Assembly (NCBI GenBank): GCA_018806915.1
Contig: JAGKQI010000079.1
Coordinates: forward strand, 895,001-959,000
Reading direction: 5' to 3'
Length of the DNA stretch: 64,000 nt
Source of the DNA: Phytophthora colocasiae
Taxonomy: Eukaryota; Oomycota; Peronosporomycetes; Peronosporales; Peronosporaceae
Position 1 is the stretch's first letter, and the number at the start of each line of letters is the position of its first letter. A model generated the notes under the pieces. The model was not told the DNA's origin and searched no databases. It saw only the letters and a list, made by a program, of their open reading frames with translations. The position numbers and the translations under genes are program-made. This document shows, piece after piece, positions 10,953 to 21,900 of this stretch.

Positions 10953-12834
10953 TTAGTGGGAGGTGCTTGGCACCCGGCGACTCCGTCGCACGCCCACCGG
11001 GCGGTCTGACACCGGGTGTGCCCGATCATACGCGTCAATGACGTCGGGGCAATCCTGCCGTAGTGGCACCTCGAACTCCCACGAGTTCTGTGAGTGAGGG
11101 TAACCTCGCCACTTCACCAGATACTGGTTGTGTCCTTGGCGACGACGCCGCGCCATCAGGCGATCCACGTGATAGTGAAGCTCACCTTGCTCATCGAGCA
11201 GAGCAGGAGGAGGACGAGCGGTCGATGGGTTCTCGCGCTGCGAGTGTAGACGCGCTGCATTGCTTGCAGACCCGCGTCGGCTCGGTGAAGGAGCACGACC
11301 ACCACGTTGGTCATCAGACCCATCGCTTAGCGACTGGTCTCGAGGAGACCTAGAGTCGCGGGGACCGGTATGAGTCGCGTCTGGTGCTGCATCAGCGGGT
11401 CTAAGACCTCGAGCATCACGTTGCTCCGGATTGACAAGACCTGTTGGTTCGGATGCAACCACCTGTGGCTCTGCCACCTGCTGCCGTGCAGCCTTCGTCC
11501 GACTCGGCGCCAGCGCCTCAGAACTCACAAGAGCAGGGTCCCGATATGGCTTAAGCAAGCCCACGTAGAACACAGGATGTGTTCGCATACGCTTTGGCAA
11601 GTCAAGCGTGTATGCCAGGCCCTTCTTGGCCACGACCGTGAACGGTCCAATGAAGCGCGGCCGCAACTTCGTCTTGAAGACGGCTGACACTGCGTGTGTA
11701 GGCAGGTTCTTAGCGTTTAATAAAACGTGGTCACCGACCTTGAACTCCCACATGTTGCTTCTGCCTTTGGCATCAGCTTGTTCCTTTTGAACATCTTGGC
11801 TTTCAGCCATTGCGTCACGCACACGGCGTAAGACGCTAAGCCTCATCGAGAGGAAGTCATCGACTTGCTTGCGAACAGCAAGGGGGCTGACATCAGCAAG
11901 CTCGGAGTCGAGCGACGGCACAGCCTCTCCCCCACCAAGCCCAAGGCTACCGCGTGGCGGAGTGAGCGGGACGCGCGGATGCGCAAGGCCGTTCACGTAG
12001 AACGGGGTGAAGCCTGTCGAGGCATGCACCGCGTTGTTCATTGAGAACTCAACGAGAGGGAGCATAGCGCTCCAACGCTTCGGCGTTTCAGCGCATACGC
12101 TGCGGAGGATGTCCTCCAGGACGCGGTTCACGCGTTCAGTCTGACCGTCGGTCTGCGGATGATCCGCCGTGGACATGTCCAGTCGAGTGCCAAGCACTTT
12201 GAAGACGGACGTCCAGAAGTGACCCGTGAAACGGGGGTCTCAATCCGAGACAATGGTCTCTGGCAGCCCATGCTGGCGGGAAGACCCGATCGATAAAGAT
12301 CGTCGCTGTACCAGCGCCATCGACGGTGTCCGGCACAGCCGCTAGGTGAGCCATCTTGCTCAGACGGTCAACAAAGACCACAACGCCTGTGTTGCCTGCC
12401 GTATCCTTCGGCAGGCCAAACACGAAGTCCATACTCATGGACTGCCAACACCCAGAGGGTACAGGCAAGCTCGCCAAAGGCGCTGCCGCATGCGGCGAGG
12501 GTTTAACCCGCTGACACGTCTCGCACGTGTGCACATATGTGCTGACCCACTTGTACATCTTCGGCCACCAGTACATGGAGCTCACCGAGCCGTAGGTCTT
12601 CTCGCGACCGAGGTGGCCGCTTGTGGGCGTGTCGTGGGCCTCATAGAGGATACGATACTTCAGGTCCTCATCGTGAGGAACCACCACACGTGGTGGGTCA
12701 TCCTGACCCGTGCTGTAGTACAGCAGACCGCCTTCCAGGCTATAGCGTTGGAGTCTCGCCTTTAGGCGTCGTGACAGAGTCACCTTTGAGTCCTTAAACT
12801 CATCGCTCCTAGAGCTTGAAGCAGCGCGACACAA
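10953..12834 (-). pseudogene. Gypsy integrase and chromodomain, frame broken
   Basis: From 12834 down it carries an integrase zinc finger (H near TPTSGHLGR, then CETCQRVK), the first catalytic Asp in MSMDFVFGLPKD, and, after a frame break near 12290, the last Glu region (DGQTERVNRVLEDI) and GPFTVV-type C-terminal domain. The region of the second Asp is scrambled by the break. The last residues form a chromodomain (YLVKWRGYPHSQNSWE), which marks it as a chromovirus; such domains steer integration to heterochromatin. A further break separates it from the RNase H ORF near 12800. Confidence 0.85.
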
Positions 12835-15800
12835 GAGTCGTCCTGAGCGTACGCTGCTCGAACCATGTCCGTCACGGACGACGTCACCGAGGTGACATGA
12901 GATAACTCATAGTCCGGGCGACGTGATAACGCGTCAGCGAGGACGTTCTGCCTGCCAGGCTTGTACTTCACCTCGAAGTTATACTCCGCAAAGAAGGAGA
13001 GCCATCGGGCCATCCTCTGCGAGAGGTGAGGCGACTGCGTCGCTGTGCGTAGTGACGCATGATCCGTGTAGATCACAAACGGCTTGGAGCCGAGCAGGTG
13101 AACCCTGAATTTGACGAGAGCGTACTTCATCGCAAGTAGCTCCTTGTCATGAACTGGATAGTTCTTCTCAGCAGCCTTGAGCTGCCGAGACTCAAACGCA
13201 ATGACGCGTTCGCGCCCGTCGGCGTCGGCTTGTAGCAAAGCACTGCCGATGGCAAAGTCCGAGGCGTCACAGACGACGATGAACGGACGATCGGGGTCTG
13301 GCAACGCCAGTATCGGTGCCTGAAGCAGGCTATCCTTGATACGAGTGAACGCACTCTCGTGCTCAGCACGCCATACCCATTCGGCATCCTTCTTAAGGAG
13401 ATCCGACAGTGGCCGAGCCAACTCAGCGTAGTTCTCGCTGTACTTGTGCAAGTAGTTGGCCAAGCCCAGCCACTTACGCAAGTCCTTCTGGTTCAAGGGA
13501 ACCGGCCAGTCCACAATGGCCTTGACCTTTGCTGGATCAGCACGAAGGCCATGCTTCCCAATGAAGCACCCTAGGAAAGGGATTTCTTCCGCGCCAAAGA
13601 CGCACTTGTCCGCGTTGGCGTACAACTTGTTGGTGCGCATGCACTCGAGCACTGCTCTCACGTGTTCCACGTGTACCTCGACATCAGTCTTTCCGTGCTC
13701 AGCACGACTGTGGACGAACACATCGTCAAAGTACGTCTGTGCGAATGCCCGTAGGGGTCTGAACAACTGCGTCACTAGACGATTGAACGTTGCAGGCGCA
13801 TTCGACAGCCCTTGGGGCATGACGAGCCACTCCCAGAGCATACCGCTCGGGGTGCTCACCGCTGTAAGCGGAATATCACTGGCTCGCATGAGCAGCTGAT
13901 AGTAGCCATCGACTAAGTCGAGCGCACTGTACATGGTGCAACCCACCATGTTGTTCTGAAGAACATCCTTCCTAGGAATCGGCGTCTGCGCCGGAATCGT
14001 GGCAGCGTTGAGCTTGTTAAAAGCGTGAACGATACGCCACTTGCCATTCGGCTTTCTGACACAGAACGTTGGCGCGGAGTGCGGAGACTTGCTCTCGCGC
14101 ACGAGACCCGCCGCGTGCTTAGCACGGAAGAAGGCGTCAATGACGTCGCATTGCTCTTTAGGAAGAGGCCACTGCCGGGTCACGCAGTATTTTCCGGGAA
14201 CTAAGTCGATCTCGTGACGAACGCCTCGGTCAGGAGGCAGGCCACTCGGTGGTTCCTTTGAGACAACGTCTCCATATTCCTTCAGCAAGGAGTAGAAGGG
14301 ATCCGAGGGATTCTTGAGGATCTCCGATCCACTCCTGGCGCTCAACGCCTTCTTGACCTCGGCCAAGACGGACTCGTCAACGAGGGACGACGAGTTTAAC
14401 TCCTCTTCAGGTCGAACGATGACCACCTCGGCGAGTTCGCCAGCCTTCAAGGCATCGCCAAAGTCGGCGAACGACATCTCCTCTAGCTCAAGGAGCTTGT
14501 CAACACTCGGTAGTCCGTCTAGCAGGACACTGCCTTCGGCACTGCCGTCCACTCCATCAACCAGAGTGTATAGCTGCCCACAGCCCTCCCGTGCGTTGAC
14601 ACTTGACGTCACGGACGACTCAGACGCAGAGCGTCTCGCCCATAGGGCCTTACGACGTCGTCGCCTAGCCGACGAACGTCCACTCGACGGAGTACGTGCC
14701 GCCGCACAGGTTATGGCCTTGCCCGGCCCAGTGTCAGTGACACTCAGTGACTGACTCGGTCTACCGCCGACGTCACTAGACGGAGTACGTGCCGCCGCAC
14801 AGGTTTCGGCCCCTTCAGGCCCAGTGTCAGTGACACTCTGCGATCCACTCGGTCGACGACCGATGTCGCTCAGCGGAGTACGTGCCGCTGCACAATCAAT
14901 GACCGTAACAGGTCCAGTGTCAGAGACACTCAGCGATCGACTTGGTCCACGACCAGTATCACTCGACGGAGTACAGTTCACGGCCTGGTAAGGCCCGATG
15001 CCATCGGCATCCAGTGACGGTCCATGACCGGCGTCACTCGGCGGAGTACGTGCCGCCCCACAGGGGTTACGTGAGCTTTGCCCACACGTTGACTCACTGT
15101 CAACCAGCGCTACGCGCTCAACAGGACTGCGGTCCTCGCACTCGGTGCTGTCCACCAACTCGGACACACCGACTTCCAGCATCATAGCCGACTCGGCTCG
15201 ATGCTCGCGCCAATAGCGCTTCTGCTTCCTAGCAGAGGTGGGTTCATGACTCGCCAAAGCTCCACTAGGAGAGAAGTGCGTAGCACCTAAGGTCTTCGAC
15301 CTCCAATCAATCCATGGCTCGTGGCGCTCCAGCCACCCCATGCCAAGGATGAGGTCGTACCTCGAATCCAGGTCCAGGACCAAGCAGCGTTCCACGCTAT
15401 CGAAGTCCAAGAACTTCAGCCGCAGGTCCATGGGGACCTTGGCCACCGTGACACGGACGCCCGTCGCTAGACGGACTGTGACTGTGTCACCTCTTCGCGC
15501 TCGAAGCGCCTCAGCATATTGCTGACTACCTTCAACGGTGGAGCGTCTAACATAGTTGCCAGACGCCCCCGAATCGATCAACACGATCCACGGCTTCTCA
15601 AAGCCCTTCACGTCCACCTGGACGACCAGCAAGCCCTGCTTGCTCACACGTTCCGTGTTCAAGAGCACGGAGCTCTTCGGGGCCGAGCCCCAGTGCCTCT
15701 CACGCACTGCAGAACTCAGTTCTTCCCCAGTAGACCGCCCCGCGTCTACTGGGAGCCGGCGTTTCCCTGGGCAGAGCCCAAAGCGGGACCCGCGACAGGG

Positions 15801-15881
15801 TTGCGGCCATTCTGGCCGGCGCGCTCTTTGCGCAGAGGGCAGTTGGGCCTCAGGTGTGAGGGACTGCCGCATGTATAGCAC
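12780..15881 (-). CDS. Gypsy pol: protease, reverse transcriptase, RNase H (1033 aa)
   Basis: Long intact frame read -1 to gag. Retropepsin active site IDSGASG at about residue 103. A proline/serine-rich linker holds tandem CAAARTP units (about residues 270-400). Reverse transcriptase follows, with FDDVFVHS near residue 717 and the LPQGLSNAP region, then RNase H ([22 protein letters not shown]), ending [12 protein letters not shown]. The integrase part is out of frame downstream. The frame has no need of its own ATG: the frameshift heptamer at 15761-15767 would deliver ribosomes into it. It is the best preserved part of this element. Confidence 0.88.
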   Translation of the reverse strand: MLYMRQSLTPEAQLPSAQRARRPEWPQPCRGSRFGLCPGKRRLPVDAGRSTGEELSSAVRERHWGSAPKSSVLLNTERVSKQGLLVVQVDVKGFEKPWIVLIDSGASGNYVRRSTVEGSQQYAEALRARRGDTVTVRLATGVRVTVAKVPMDLRLKFLDFDSVERCLVLDLDSRYDLILGMGWLERHEPWIDWRSKTLGATHFSPSGALASHEPTSARKQKRYWREHRAESAMMLEVGVSELVDSTECEDRSPVERVALVDSESTCGQSSRNPCGAARTPPSDAGHGPSLDADGIGPYQAVNCTPSSDTGRGPSRSLSVSDTGPVTVIDCAAARTPLSDIGRRPSGSQSVTDTGPEGAETCAAARTPSSDVGGRPSQSLSVTDTGPGKAITCAAARTPSSGRSSARRRRRKALWARRSASESSVTSSVNAREGCGQLYTLVDGVDGSAEGSVLLDGLPSVDKLLELEEMSFADFGDALKAGELAEVVIVRPEEELNSSSLVDESVLAEVKKALSARSGSEILKNPSDPFYSLLKEYGDVVSKEPPSGLPPDRGVRHEIDLVPGKYCVTRQWPLPKEQCDVIDAFFRAKHAAGLVRESKSPHSAPTFCVRKPNGKWRIVHAFNKLNAATIPAQTPIPRKDVLQNNMVGCTMYSALDLVDGYYQLLMRASDIPLTAVSTPSGMLWEWLVMPQGLSNAPATFNRLVTQLFRPLRAFAQTYFDDVFVHSRAEHGKTDVEVHVEHVRAVLECMRTNKLYANADKCVFGAEEIPFLGCFIGKHGLRADPAKVKAIVDWPVPLNQKDLRKWLGLANYLHKYSENYAELARPLSDLLKKDAEWVWRAEHESAFTRIKDSLLQAPILALPDPDRPFIVVCDASDFAIGSALLQADADGRERVIAFESRQLKAAEKNYPVHDKELLAMKYALVKFRVHLLGSKPFVIYTDHASLRTATQSPHLSQRMARWLSFFAEYNFEVKYKPGRQNVLADALSRRPDYELSHVTSVTSSVTDMVRAAYAQDDSCVALLQALGAMSLRTQR
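14690..15070 (-). repeat. Coding minisatellite in the gypsy polyprotein linker
   Basis: About five units of roughly 28-30 codons, each with a C-A-A-A-R-T-P core followed by SSD-G-PS-S-SVTDTGP. The matching region of copy 1 (about 3715-4030) has about four units. The unit number therefore differs between copies, in a linker between protease and RT. Confidence 0.75.
15726..15767 (-). promoter_or_regulatory. Candidate -1 ribosomal frameshift signal, gag-pol junction
   Basis: Gag frame CAG GGA AAC gives the slippery heptamer G GGA AAC (15761-15767). A 7-nt spacer follows (15754-15760), then a perfect 10-bp stem, CCCAGTAGAC with GTCTACTGGG (15744-15753 with 15726-15735), around an 8-nt loop. The gag stop lies within the stem, and slipping one base back enters the pol frame at once (RRLPVDAG). 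All parts of a classical -1 signal are present. Confidence 0.8.
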
Positions 15882-16717
15882 CGGCGGGTGCTCATACGCT
15901 GCACCGCAGCTCGTAGCTCAGCTACCTCATCTTCAGCATAGCTGAGGTCCATGGGCTCAGGACCACCGGACCCTGTGCTGCTAGCACCGACCCTCGACAA
16001 CTTAAAGTTGTGTTCGGCATTCAATGCCACGCTGACAGCATCTTCGAAGCTGTGGGGGTTCTGACGGAATGTCTCCGTCCTGGCCACGCCAGCTCGTAAG
16101 CCTTCCATGAAGACGGTCACGGCGACCACCTCAGGTAGAGGGTCGGCAGCCATGCCAGCAATGAGCGTGCGCAGCTCTTGGACATAGTCCACCAGATCCT
16201 TCTTGCCCTGGCGACAAGCAAGGAAGCGTGACCGCACGCGATACGCCTGGTTAGGCGGAGCAAACACTTGCGTGAGCTTGGCCTTTAGCTCGCCCCATGT
16301 GGGGAAGGCCGCTTCCACCGACGTTCCAGACGTCAAGGCCCATTCTCGTGCTCGTCCTTCGAGCTTAGAGATGGCAAACGCCACGCGTTGCCCCTCCAAC
16401 TGGAGCATGGCGGCCCCCATGGCCATTTCGACCTCTCAGGTCCACAAAAGGAGGTTCTCTCCCTCATTCCCGTGGAAGGTCTTCACGCTGAGCGTGACGG
16501 GCTTAGCTCTCGGAGCAGGGGTAACCCCGTTTACATTCCGCTGAATGTGCTCGACGAGAGCGTTTTCGTACGAGGCAAATGCCTCGAGGCGCGCGTTGAC
16601 GGCCTCCGGCCCTTGGGATGCAAGGTGCGCCGTACCTTCCGGGCCCATCAAGGACGTAAGCTTGTTAAGCGTGTCCCGCTGACTCGGAGTCAAGTGAGCG
16701 TATGCTTCTGGCTCCAT
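15746..16717 (-). pseudogene. Gypsy gag with a premature stop
   Basis: Likely start ATG 16717 ([11 protein letters not shown]). Retrotransposon gag region and one CCHC knuckle ([14 protein letters not shown]), ending GNAGSQ at the frameshift site. A TGA at about 16436-16438, after LLLWT, replaces the CGA seen in copy 1 and cuts the protein after about 93 residues. Otherwise the frame is open, so one transition inactivated it. Confidence 0.85.
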
Positions 16718-16774
16718 TCTCACAGAGAAACAGTCTTCAACTCAGGAGTTGGATTGACTACGAGTGCTACCAGA

Positions 16775-17185
16775 TGCAGCGGGGCTGCGTAGGTGTGCAC
16801 GGCACAGAGGAAGTTTAGTTGACTCGTAGAGTCCTGCTTGCAAGGCACTTGCCTTCGGTTCTATACAAGAACCAAGTAGTCCACTAAATACGGGACTCAC
16901 AGAGTCAGTGTCCCTATAACAAAGGACTAACACTAACTATGTAAAATGCAAACTGATTTTTATTGACTTTATTGCCCTAATCCTAAATGTAACGGATTTA
17001 GTATCTAACATACTAAATCCTAATCAAAATGCAACGTGAGCATCTACGTATCTACTCGTGTGTGTCACACCATTATGTACCCACATAAGTGTATCATGAG
17101 TGTCACACACCATTATGTACCCACATAAATGTATCCACGTGTGTCACACACCAACGAGAAACATTCGTGTAACATCCCCGTTACA
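16775..17185 (-). repeat. 5' LTR of gypsy copy 2 (411 bp)
   Basis: Pairs with 9632-10042. Just inside (16757-16772), the plus strand reads GACTACGAGTGCTACCA, which looks like a tRNA 3' end including CCA, so this is the probable primer-binding site. Confidence 0.9.
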
Positions 17186-17293
17186 CGCCAACATCAGGCA
17201 AGGTGATGTACCTAACGCTTACTTACGAGCTGGATTAGACCGACCAATCTACATGCGCCCCCCCCCCCCACCTGGCCTCTCGGTCCCAAAGCC
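17186..17293 (+). pseudogene. Copia reverse transcriptase, continuation after the gypsy insertion
   Basis: Starts with the second target copy CGCCA and continues the RT frame: IRQGDVPNAYLRAGLDRPIY then MRPP, a conserved copia RT block. A run of C bases follows and the similarity stops near LSVPK at about 17290. That is the right inversion breakpoint; the next part of the RT is found on the minus strand at 7325. Confidence 0.85.
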
Positions 17294-17860
17294 TGCCATC
17301 ACCCTTTAGTTTGTAAAGCAGTCGCATCAGCCGGTCTGTCTTAAGACTATAGTCAGTGGGTTCGTCAGGGATGGATGTCATGAGTGTGGCTGCTAGCTCT
17401 GGACATGCGTAGTTTCCGAATACTTCCATGACCATCTTCGTTTGATCGCCTTCCATCAGGCTTTCGGCGAAATTCAGATACTCCAGGTATTCATCACCTT
17501 CACGTTTACTGGTGCTGATTTCTAGCTGGCTGAGCTTGCATCCGAATTCAGCTCGCATTGCACGATTTATTTCTGAGTACGGCATGCTTTTGCAGTTATT
17601 CCGTCGCTGCCACTCGGATTTCTTCTTGTGATAGTGCCTAGAAGCATCGCCTTTCAGGAAATTCACAATGATTGACGCCTTGAGCTTGTTCGTCCAAGTG
17701 GAGCCGTTCGCGAGTGCTTCGGTCTCTACAGCATGTTCGAACTCAAGGATAAAATTTTCGAAGCCGGCTCCAAGTCCTGGGTAAACTTCATCTCCTTTGA
17801 AATTGGTGAATCGGACGTCTTTAATCTTGGGCTTCTTTGGTGATGGGATAGTAGTTAGCT
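17294..17860 (-). pseudogene. Copia gag, N-terminal part
   Basis: Read from about 17850 on the minus strand: KIKDVRFTNFKGDEVYPGLG, then EHAVETEALANGS, NFLKGDASRHYHKKKSEWQ, YLEYLNFAESLMEGDQ and RLMRLLYKLKGDG at the breakpoint. This is a typical copia gag (UBN2-like) region. Its missing C-terminal part with the zinc knuckle lies on the plus strand from 7330. Confidence 0.8.
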
Positions 17861-17990
17861 AGATAGTACCAGAATGAATTACTAATGCTTGCAAACTAGT
17901 AGAACTACTAAACTACTATTTACTATAGTAGCATGTTACTATAGTAGCTACTAATCTACCGCAACTGGTGAGTCACCAAGGTTGATGTCA
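17861..17990. repeat. Copia 5' leader or LTR remnant with CTATAG-rich repeats
   Basis: Contains TTACTATAGTAGC twice (17920-17932 and 17936-17948) in a TAG/CTA-rich stretch, just upstream of copia gag. It may be what is left of the 5' LTR, but I could not define LTR ends. Confidence 0.4.
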
Positions 17991-18214
17991 AAACAAATAC
18001 ATGTATTGCAAAAGTTTTAAATGGCCACAAGTCTGTCAGCGGATGAGCTACGTCGCGTGGAGATCAGCTTTAAACACTTCAGCTCAAGTACATGCACCTA
18101 CACGAATTACCGCACTTTTGAGTCGGCCCTGTCTAATGTACACAATCATGATAGGCATGCATGTCGGCGGCTGCAATGTTTAAATAAATTAAAAGTTTTG
18201 ATTCTGATGGTTAC

Positions 18215-18573
18215 TGTTTTGCTGCATGCGATAACGACCGCCTTGATGTTCTGCTCCAACCTACACCTCTGCACGGCCGTAAGTCGCCGATTAGGTTGGA
18301 GGGCGAGCCTGTCCAAACGCGGCGTCCAGCGTCAAATTGGCGCTGTCGAAGATCCGAATGTCGGGGACAGTTTACCATTTGCAATAGTTTGCCAAGCCGC
18401 AGCGGCTGTTGCGTACAAACGCTGAATCACGTTGCTTTTGCGTGGCAGCCAGTTAGCTCGCGCCGTAATCTCGAGCGGTTGACGCGAGGCACCATGAGGT
18501 ACATTCAAGCGGAAAGCGTTGTTTGAGGTTGGAGCAGACCATCAAGGCGGTCATTATCGCATGCAGCAAAACA
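18215..18573. repeat. Inverted repeat, 48-bp arms, upstream of ABC transporter 1
   Basis: Arm 18215-18262 and the reverse complement of 18526-18573 agree at about 46 of 48 bases, spaced about 263 bp apart. The arms hold GCTGCATGCGATAACG and CGCCTTGATG. The whole region to 18913 has no convincing gene. Confidence 0.75.
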
Positions 18574-18778
18574 GCGTGATACCGCATACGTGCATGCACC
18601 TCGATAACTAAGCTTTCCTATCAGAGATCCTAATGTCGATCCAGCCATTTGCAATAGCTTGCCAAGCCGCAGCGGCTGTTGCGTACAAACGCTGAATCAC
18701 GTAGCTTTTGCGTGGCAGCCAGTTAGCTCGCGCCGTAATCTCGACCGGTTGACGCGAGGCACCATGAGGCACATCCAA
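18350..18778. repeat. Direct duplication of about 150 bp in the ABC transporter 1 upstream region
   Basis: Copy A (about 18350-18512) and copy B (about 18627-18778) share CCAAGCCGCAGCGGCTGTTG, CGTACAAACGCTGAATCACG and GCGAGGCACCATGAGG with few changes. Copy B ends about 135 bp before the start codon of the transporter, so the duplication lies in its promoter region. Confidence 0.8.
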
Positions 18779-18845
18779 TTGTGTGTTACCTGCAGAACCC
18801 GCGCAAGTATCACCGAGTTACTTTCAGCCCGGTGACAATAAAACT

Positions 18846-18861
18846 CCTCATTCTCAAATTC
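18846..18861 (+). promoter_or_regulatory. Oomycete initiator-like element of ABC transporter 1
   Basis: CTCATTCTCAAATT matches the oomycete initiator consensus (CTCATTYYNCAWTT) with one change. It lies about 55 bp before the ATG at 18914. Transcription starting here would give a short leader, as is usual in Phytophthora. Confidence 0.6.
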
Positions 18862-18913
18862 TCCCCCAGCCCAGCAACGCGCCTCCCGTTCCACTCTCCA
18901 TCTTGCTACTTCG

Positions 18914-21900
18914 ATGGAGGGGAACCGTAACTACCCCGTGGCTAACCAAGTCAATAGCGACACAGATGACAACCACAGTGTCGGCGATGTGGTTCCTGAA
19001 ATGAACCCTCATGTATCCACCTACCGCCTGCCGCGCTTCAGTTCGCGCCGTCTCAGTTCCAGCAGCTCCATGGTCGACTACGACAGACTTCCACGCACAA
19101 AAAGTATGTTCCCGGAGCCGCAGCAGCTCACCAAGGACGACCTCACAAGCGCCGACGCTCTGATGGCAGACGGCGTGTTCACCATGAACTCGACGCTGTC
19201 AACTGTGATTGAAAACGCCTTGGGTCACCCGATCCCCGGCCTCGAAGTCCGCTTCCGTAACCTCGAACTGTCCGCCGAAGTGCCGATGTTCAAAGATGGA
19301 GAACTTGAAGTGCCGACGCTTATCAACCAGGTGCAGCAAGGAGTCAGCAACATGTGCTGCAGCAACAACAAGATGACAGTAGAAAATAAGATCCTCCGAG
19401 GAATCAGCGGCGTGTTCCGTCCTGGTCGCATCACTCTCGTGTTGGGCCAGCCCGGATCGGGAAAGTCTTCACTCATGAAAGTACTGGGCAACCGGTTCCA
19501 CATGGACACCAACATTACGTTGAATGGCGACATTGACTACAATGGCAAGGACCGCAACAGTCTTCTGGAGGTGCTCCCGCGTTACGTCGCCTACGCCAAC
19601 CAAATCGACGACCACTACCCTCGTCTGACGGTTCAGGAGACCTTCGAGTTCGCTCACAAGTGCTGCGCTGGATCTGGTATGGAGCCGTGGGCAGTGGAGG
19701 CGCTCAAGAACTGCACCACGATCATGCCGTGGAGGTCCTCAACGCACACCACAAGTTTGCTCCCGATATTACAGTGAAGAAACTTGGACTTGACAACTGT
19801 AAGGACACGGTCGTGGGTAACGCCATGCTTCGTGGTGTGTCTGGAGGTGAACGGAAGCGTGTCACGACGGGTGAAATGATGTTCGGTATGAAGCGTCTTC
19901 AGCTGCTTGATGAGATCAGTACGGGTCTCGACAGTGCCGCCACATACGACTGCAAGTCCATGAAGAGCGCCGCACGGAATTTCAACGCAACAATTGTCAT
20001 CTCCCTGCTGCAGCCGTCTCCAGAAGTGTTCGAGCTCTTTGATGACGTTCTGTTGATGAACGAAGGTACCATCATGTTCCACGGCAAGCGCGAAGACGCC
20101 GTGCCCTACTTTGATCAAATGGGCTTCCACTGTCCACCCCGTAAGGACGTAGCCGACTTCCTACTTGATCTCGGCACGAACAAGCAGGACACGTACGTTG
20201 TGGGAGGAGCAAGTGTGCCGTACCAGTCGGAGGAATTTGCCTCTCGCTTTGAACAGTCCAGCATCTTCCACTCCACGTTGAAGCTGCTTGATGCGCCGGT
20301 GGACGATTCGATGGTCTTCGCAGACTTGACACCGTTCCGTCAAACGTTCAGCGAGGACTTTTCCACGGTATTGGCTCGTGAGGTGACGCTCACTCTGCGT
20401 GACACGACGTACTTGATGGGCCGCGCTGTCATGATCATCGTCATGGGTCTGCTGTATGGTTCCACGTACTGGCAGATGGACGACTCCAACAGCCAGCTTA
20501 TCCTGGGTCTGCTATTCTCCGTCGCCATGTTCCTATCCATGAGTCAGGCCTCGCAAGTGTCCACTTACATCGACGCGCGTACGATCTTCTACAAGCAGCG
20601 TGGCGCCAACTTCTTCCGAACGAGCGCATACGTGCTTGCCAAGTCGATTTCGCAGATCCCGTTGAGCATTCTGCAGACTATCATCTTTGGCGCGATCACG
20701 TACTGGTTCGGTGGCTACGTGGACGATGCCGGTCGCTTCATCGTGTTCCTGATCACGTTGTTCCTGTGTCAAATGTGGTTCACGAGTTTCTTCTTCTTCC
20801 TGTCAGCAGCGTCACCCAACCTGACAATTGCGCAACCTCTTATGATGGTAGCTGTGCTGTTCTTCATGCTGTTCGGAGGTTTCTTGATCTCCAAGGGCGA
20901 CATCCCGGACTACCTCATCTGGATCTACTGGATCGACCCGCTTGCTTGGTGCATCCGTTCACTGAGTGTGAACCAGTACTTGGCCTCCAAGTTCGACGTG
21001 TGTGTGTACAATGGCATTGACTACTGCGCTCAGTACAAGCTCACCATGGGCGAGTACAGTCTGGGAGTATTCAGCCTGCAGACCGACTCCGCGTGGATCT
21101 GGTACGGCTGGATTTACTTCATTGCCGGCTACTTCGTGTTCGTCTTCAGTGCCTACTTCATGCTGGAGTTCAAGCGGTATGAAAGCCCCGAAAACGTCGC
21201 CATTGTTGAGCAGGACGAAAAGGCCGCCCGGGACCAAATGGTGTACGACCAGATGCCAACAACCCCCAAGGAGCACGAAAGCATCATTGAATTCCACAAC
21301 AGTGACGACGCACTGGGCGGAATTCCCACCATCAGCGTTCCCGTCCAACCCACTGGCCGCGGCATTGCTATCCCCGTGACTCTCGCGTTCCATGATCTCT
21401 GGTACTCCGTTCCGCTACCTGGTGCCACTAACGACGAACAAATTGACCTGCTCAAGGGAGTCTCCGGCTTCGCTCTGCCTGGTACGATGACTGCACTCAT
21501 GGGATCCTCAGGTGCTGGTAAGACCACACTCATGGATGTCATCGCCGGACGCAAGACCGGAGGCAAAATTCAGGGCAAAATCCTGCTTAACGGACATGCC
21601 GCCAACGATCTCGCCATCCGTCGGTGCACGGGCTACTGTGAACAAATGGACATCCACTCCGACTCGGCCACCGTTCGTGAGGCTCTCGTCTTTTCGGCCA
21701 TGTTGCGTCAGGACGCCAGTATCCCCACTGCACAGAAGATGGAGTCCGTCGACGAGTGCATTGAACTGCTGGAACTGGGACCGATCGCCGACAAGATCAT
21801 CCGCGGATCGTCCACGGAGCAGATGAAGCGCGTGACCATCGGTGTGGAGTTGGCTGCTCAGCCCAGTGTCATCTTCATGGACGAACCTACCAGTGGTCTG

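Larger units (their letters stand above)
9632..17185 (-). mobile_element. Complete Ty3/gypsy chromovirus (7554 bp), copy 2
   Basis: Minus-strand LTR retrotransposon with two 411-bp LTRs, a 5-bp target duplication, a polypurine tract next to the 3' LTR (10043-10054), and a primer-binding-like TGGTAGCAC two bases inside the 5' LTR. Order: gag, pol (protease, RT, RNase H), integrase, chromodomain. A nonsense change in gag and two frame breaks in the integrase region indicate that it is no longer autonomous, although the LTRs look almost identical. Confidence 0.92.
6143..17960 (-). mobile_element. Ty1/copia element with inverted middle, split by a gypsy insertion
   Basis: The outer parts read on the minus strand: N-terminal gag at about 17850-17294 and the second half of reverse transcriptase plus RNase H at 7330-6143. 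The middle part (C-terminal gag, protease, integrase, first half of reverse transcriptase) reads on the plus strand at 7330-9631 and 17186-17293. Both junctions fit together: the plus-strand RT fragment ends where the minus-strand RT begins, and the minus-strand gag ends where the plus-strand gag begins. This is best explained by one internal inversion of a single element. The complete gypsy element 9632-17185 lies inside the inverted part. The 3' LTR is not visible. Confidence 0.75.

Noticed and set aside
18021..18425. Plus-strand ORF of 134 residues upstream of ABC transporter 1
   Set aside because: It runs over the inverted repeat and duplicated promoter sequence, has no recognisable domain, and is probably non-coding.
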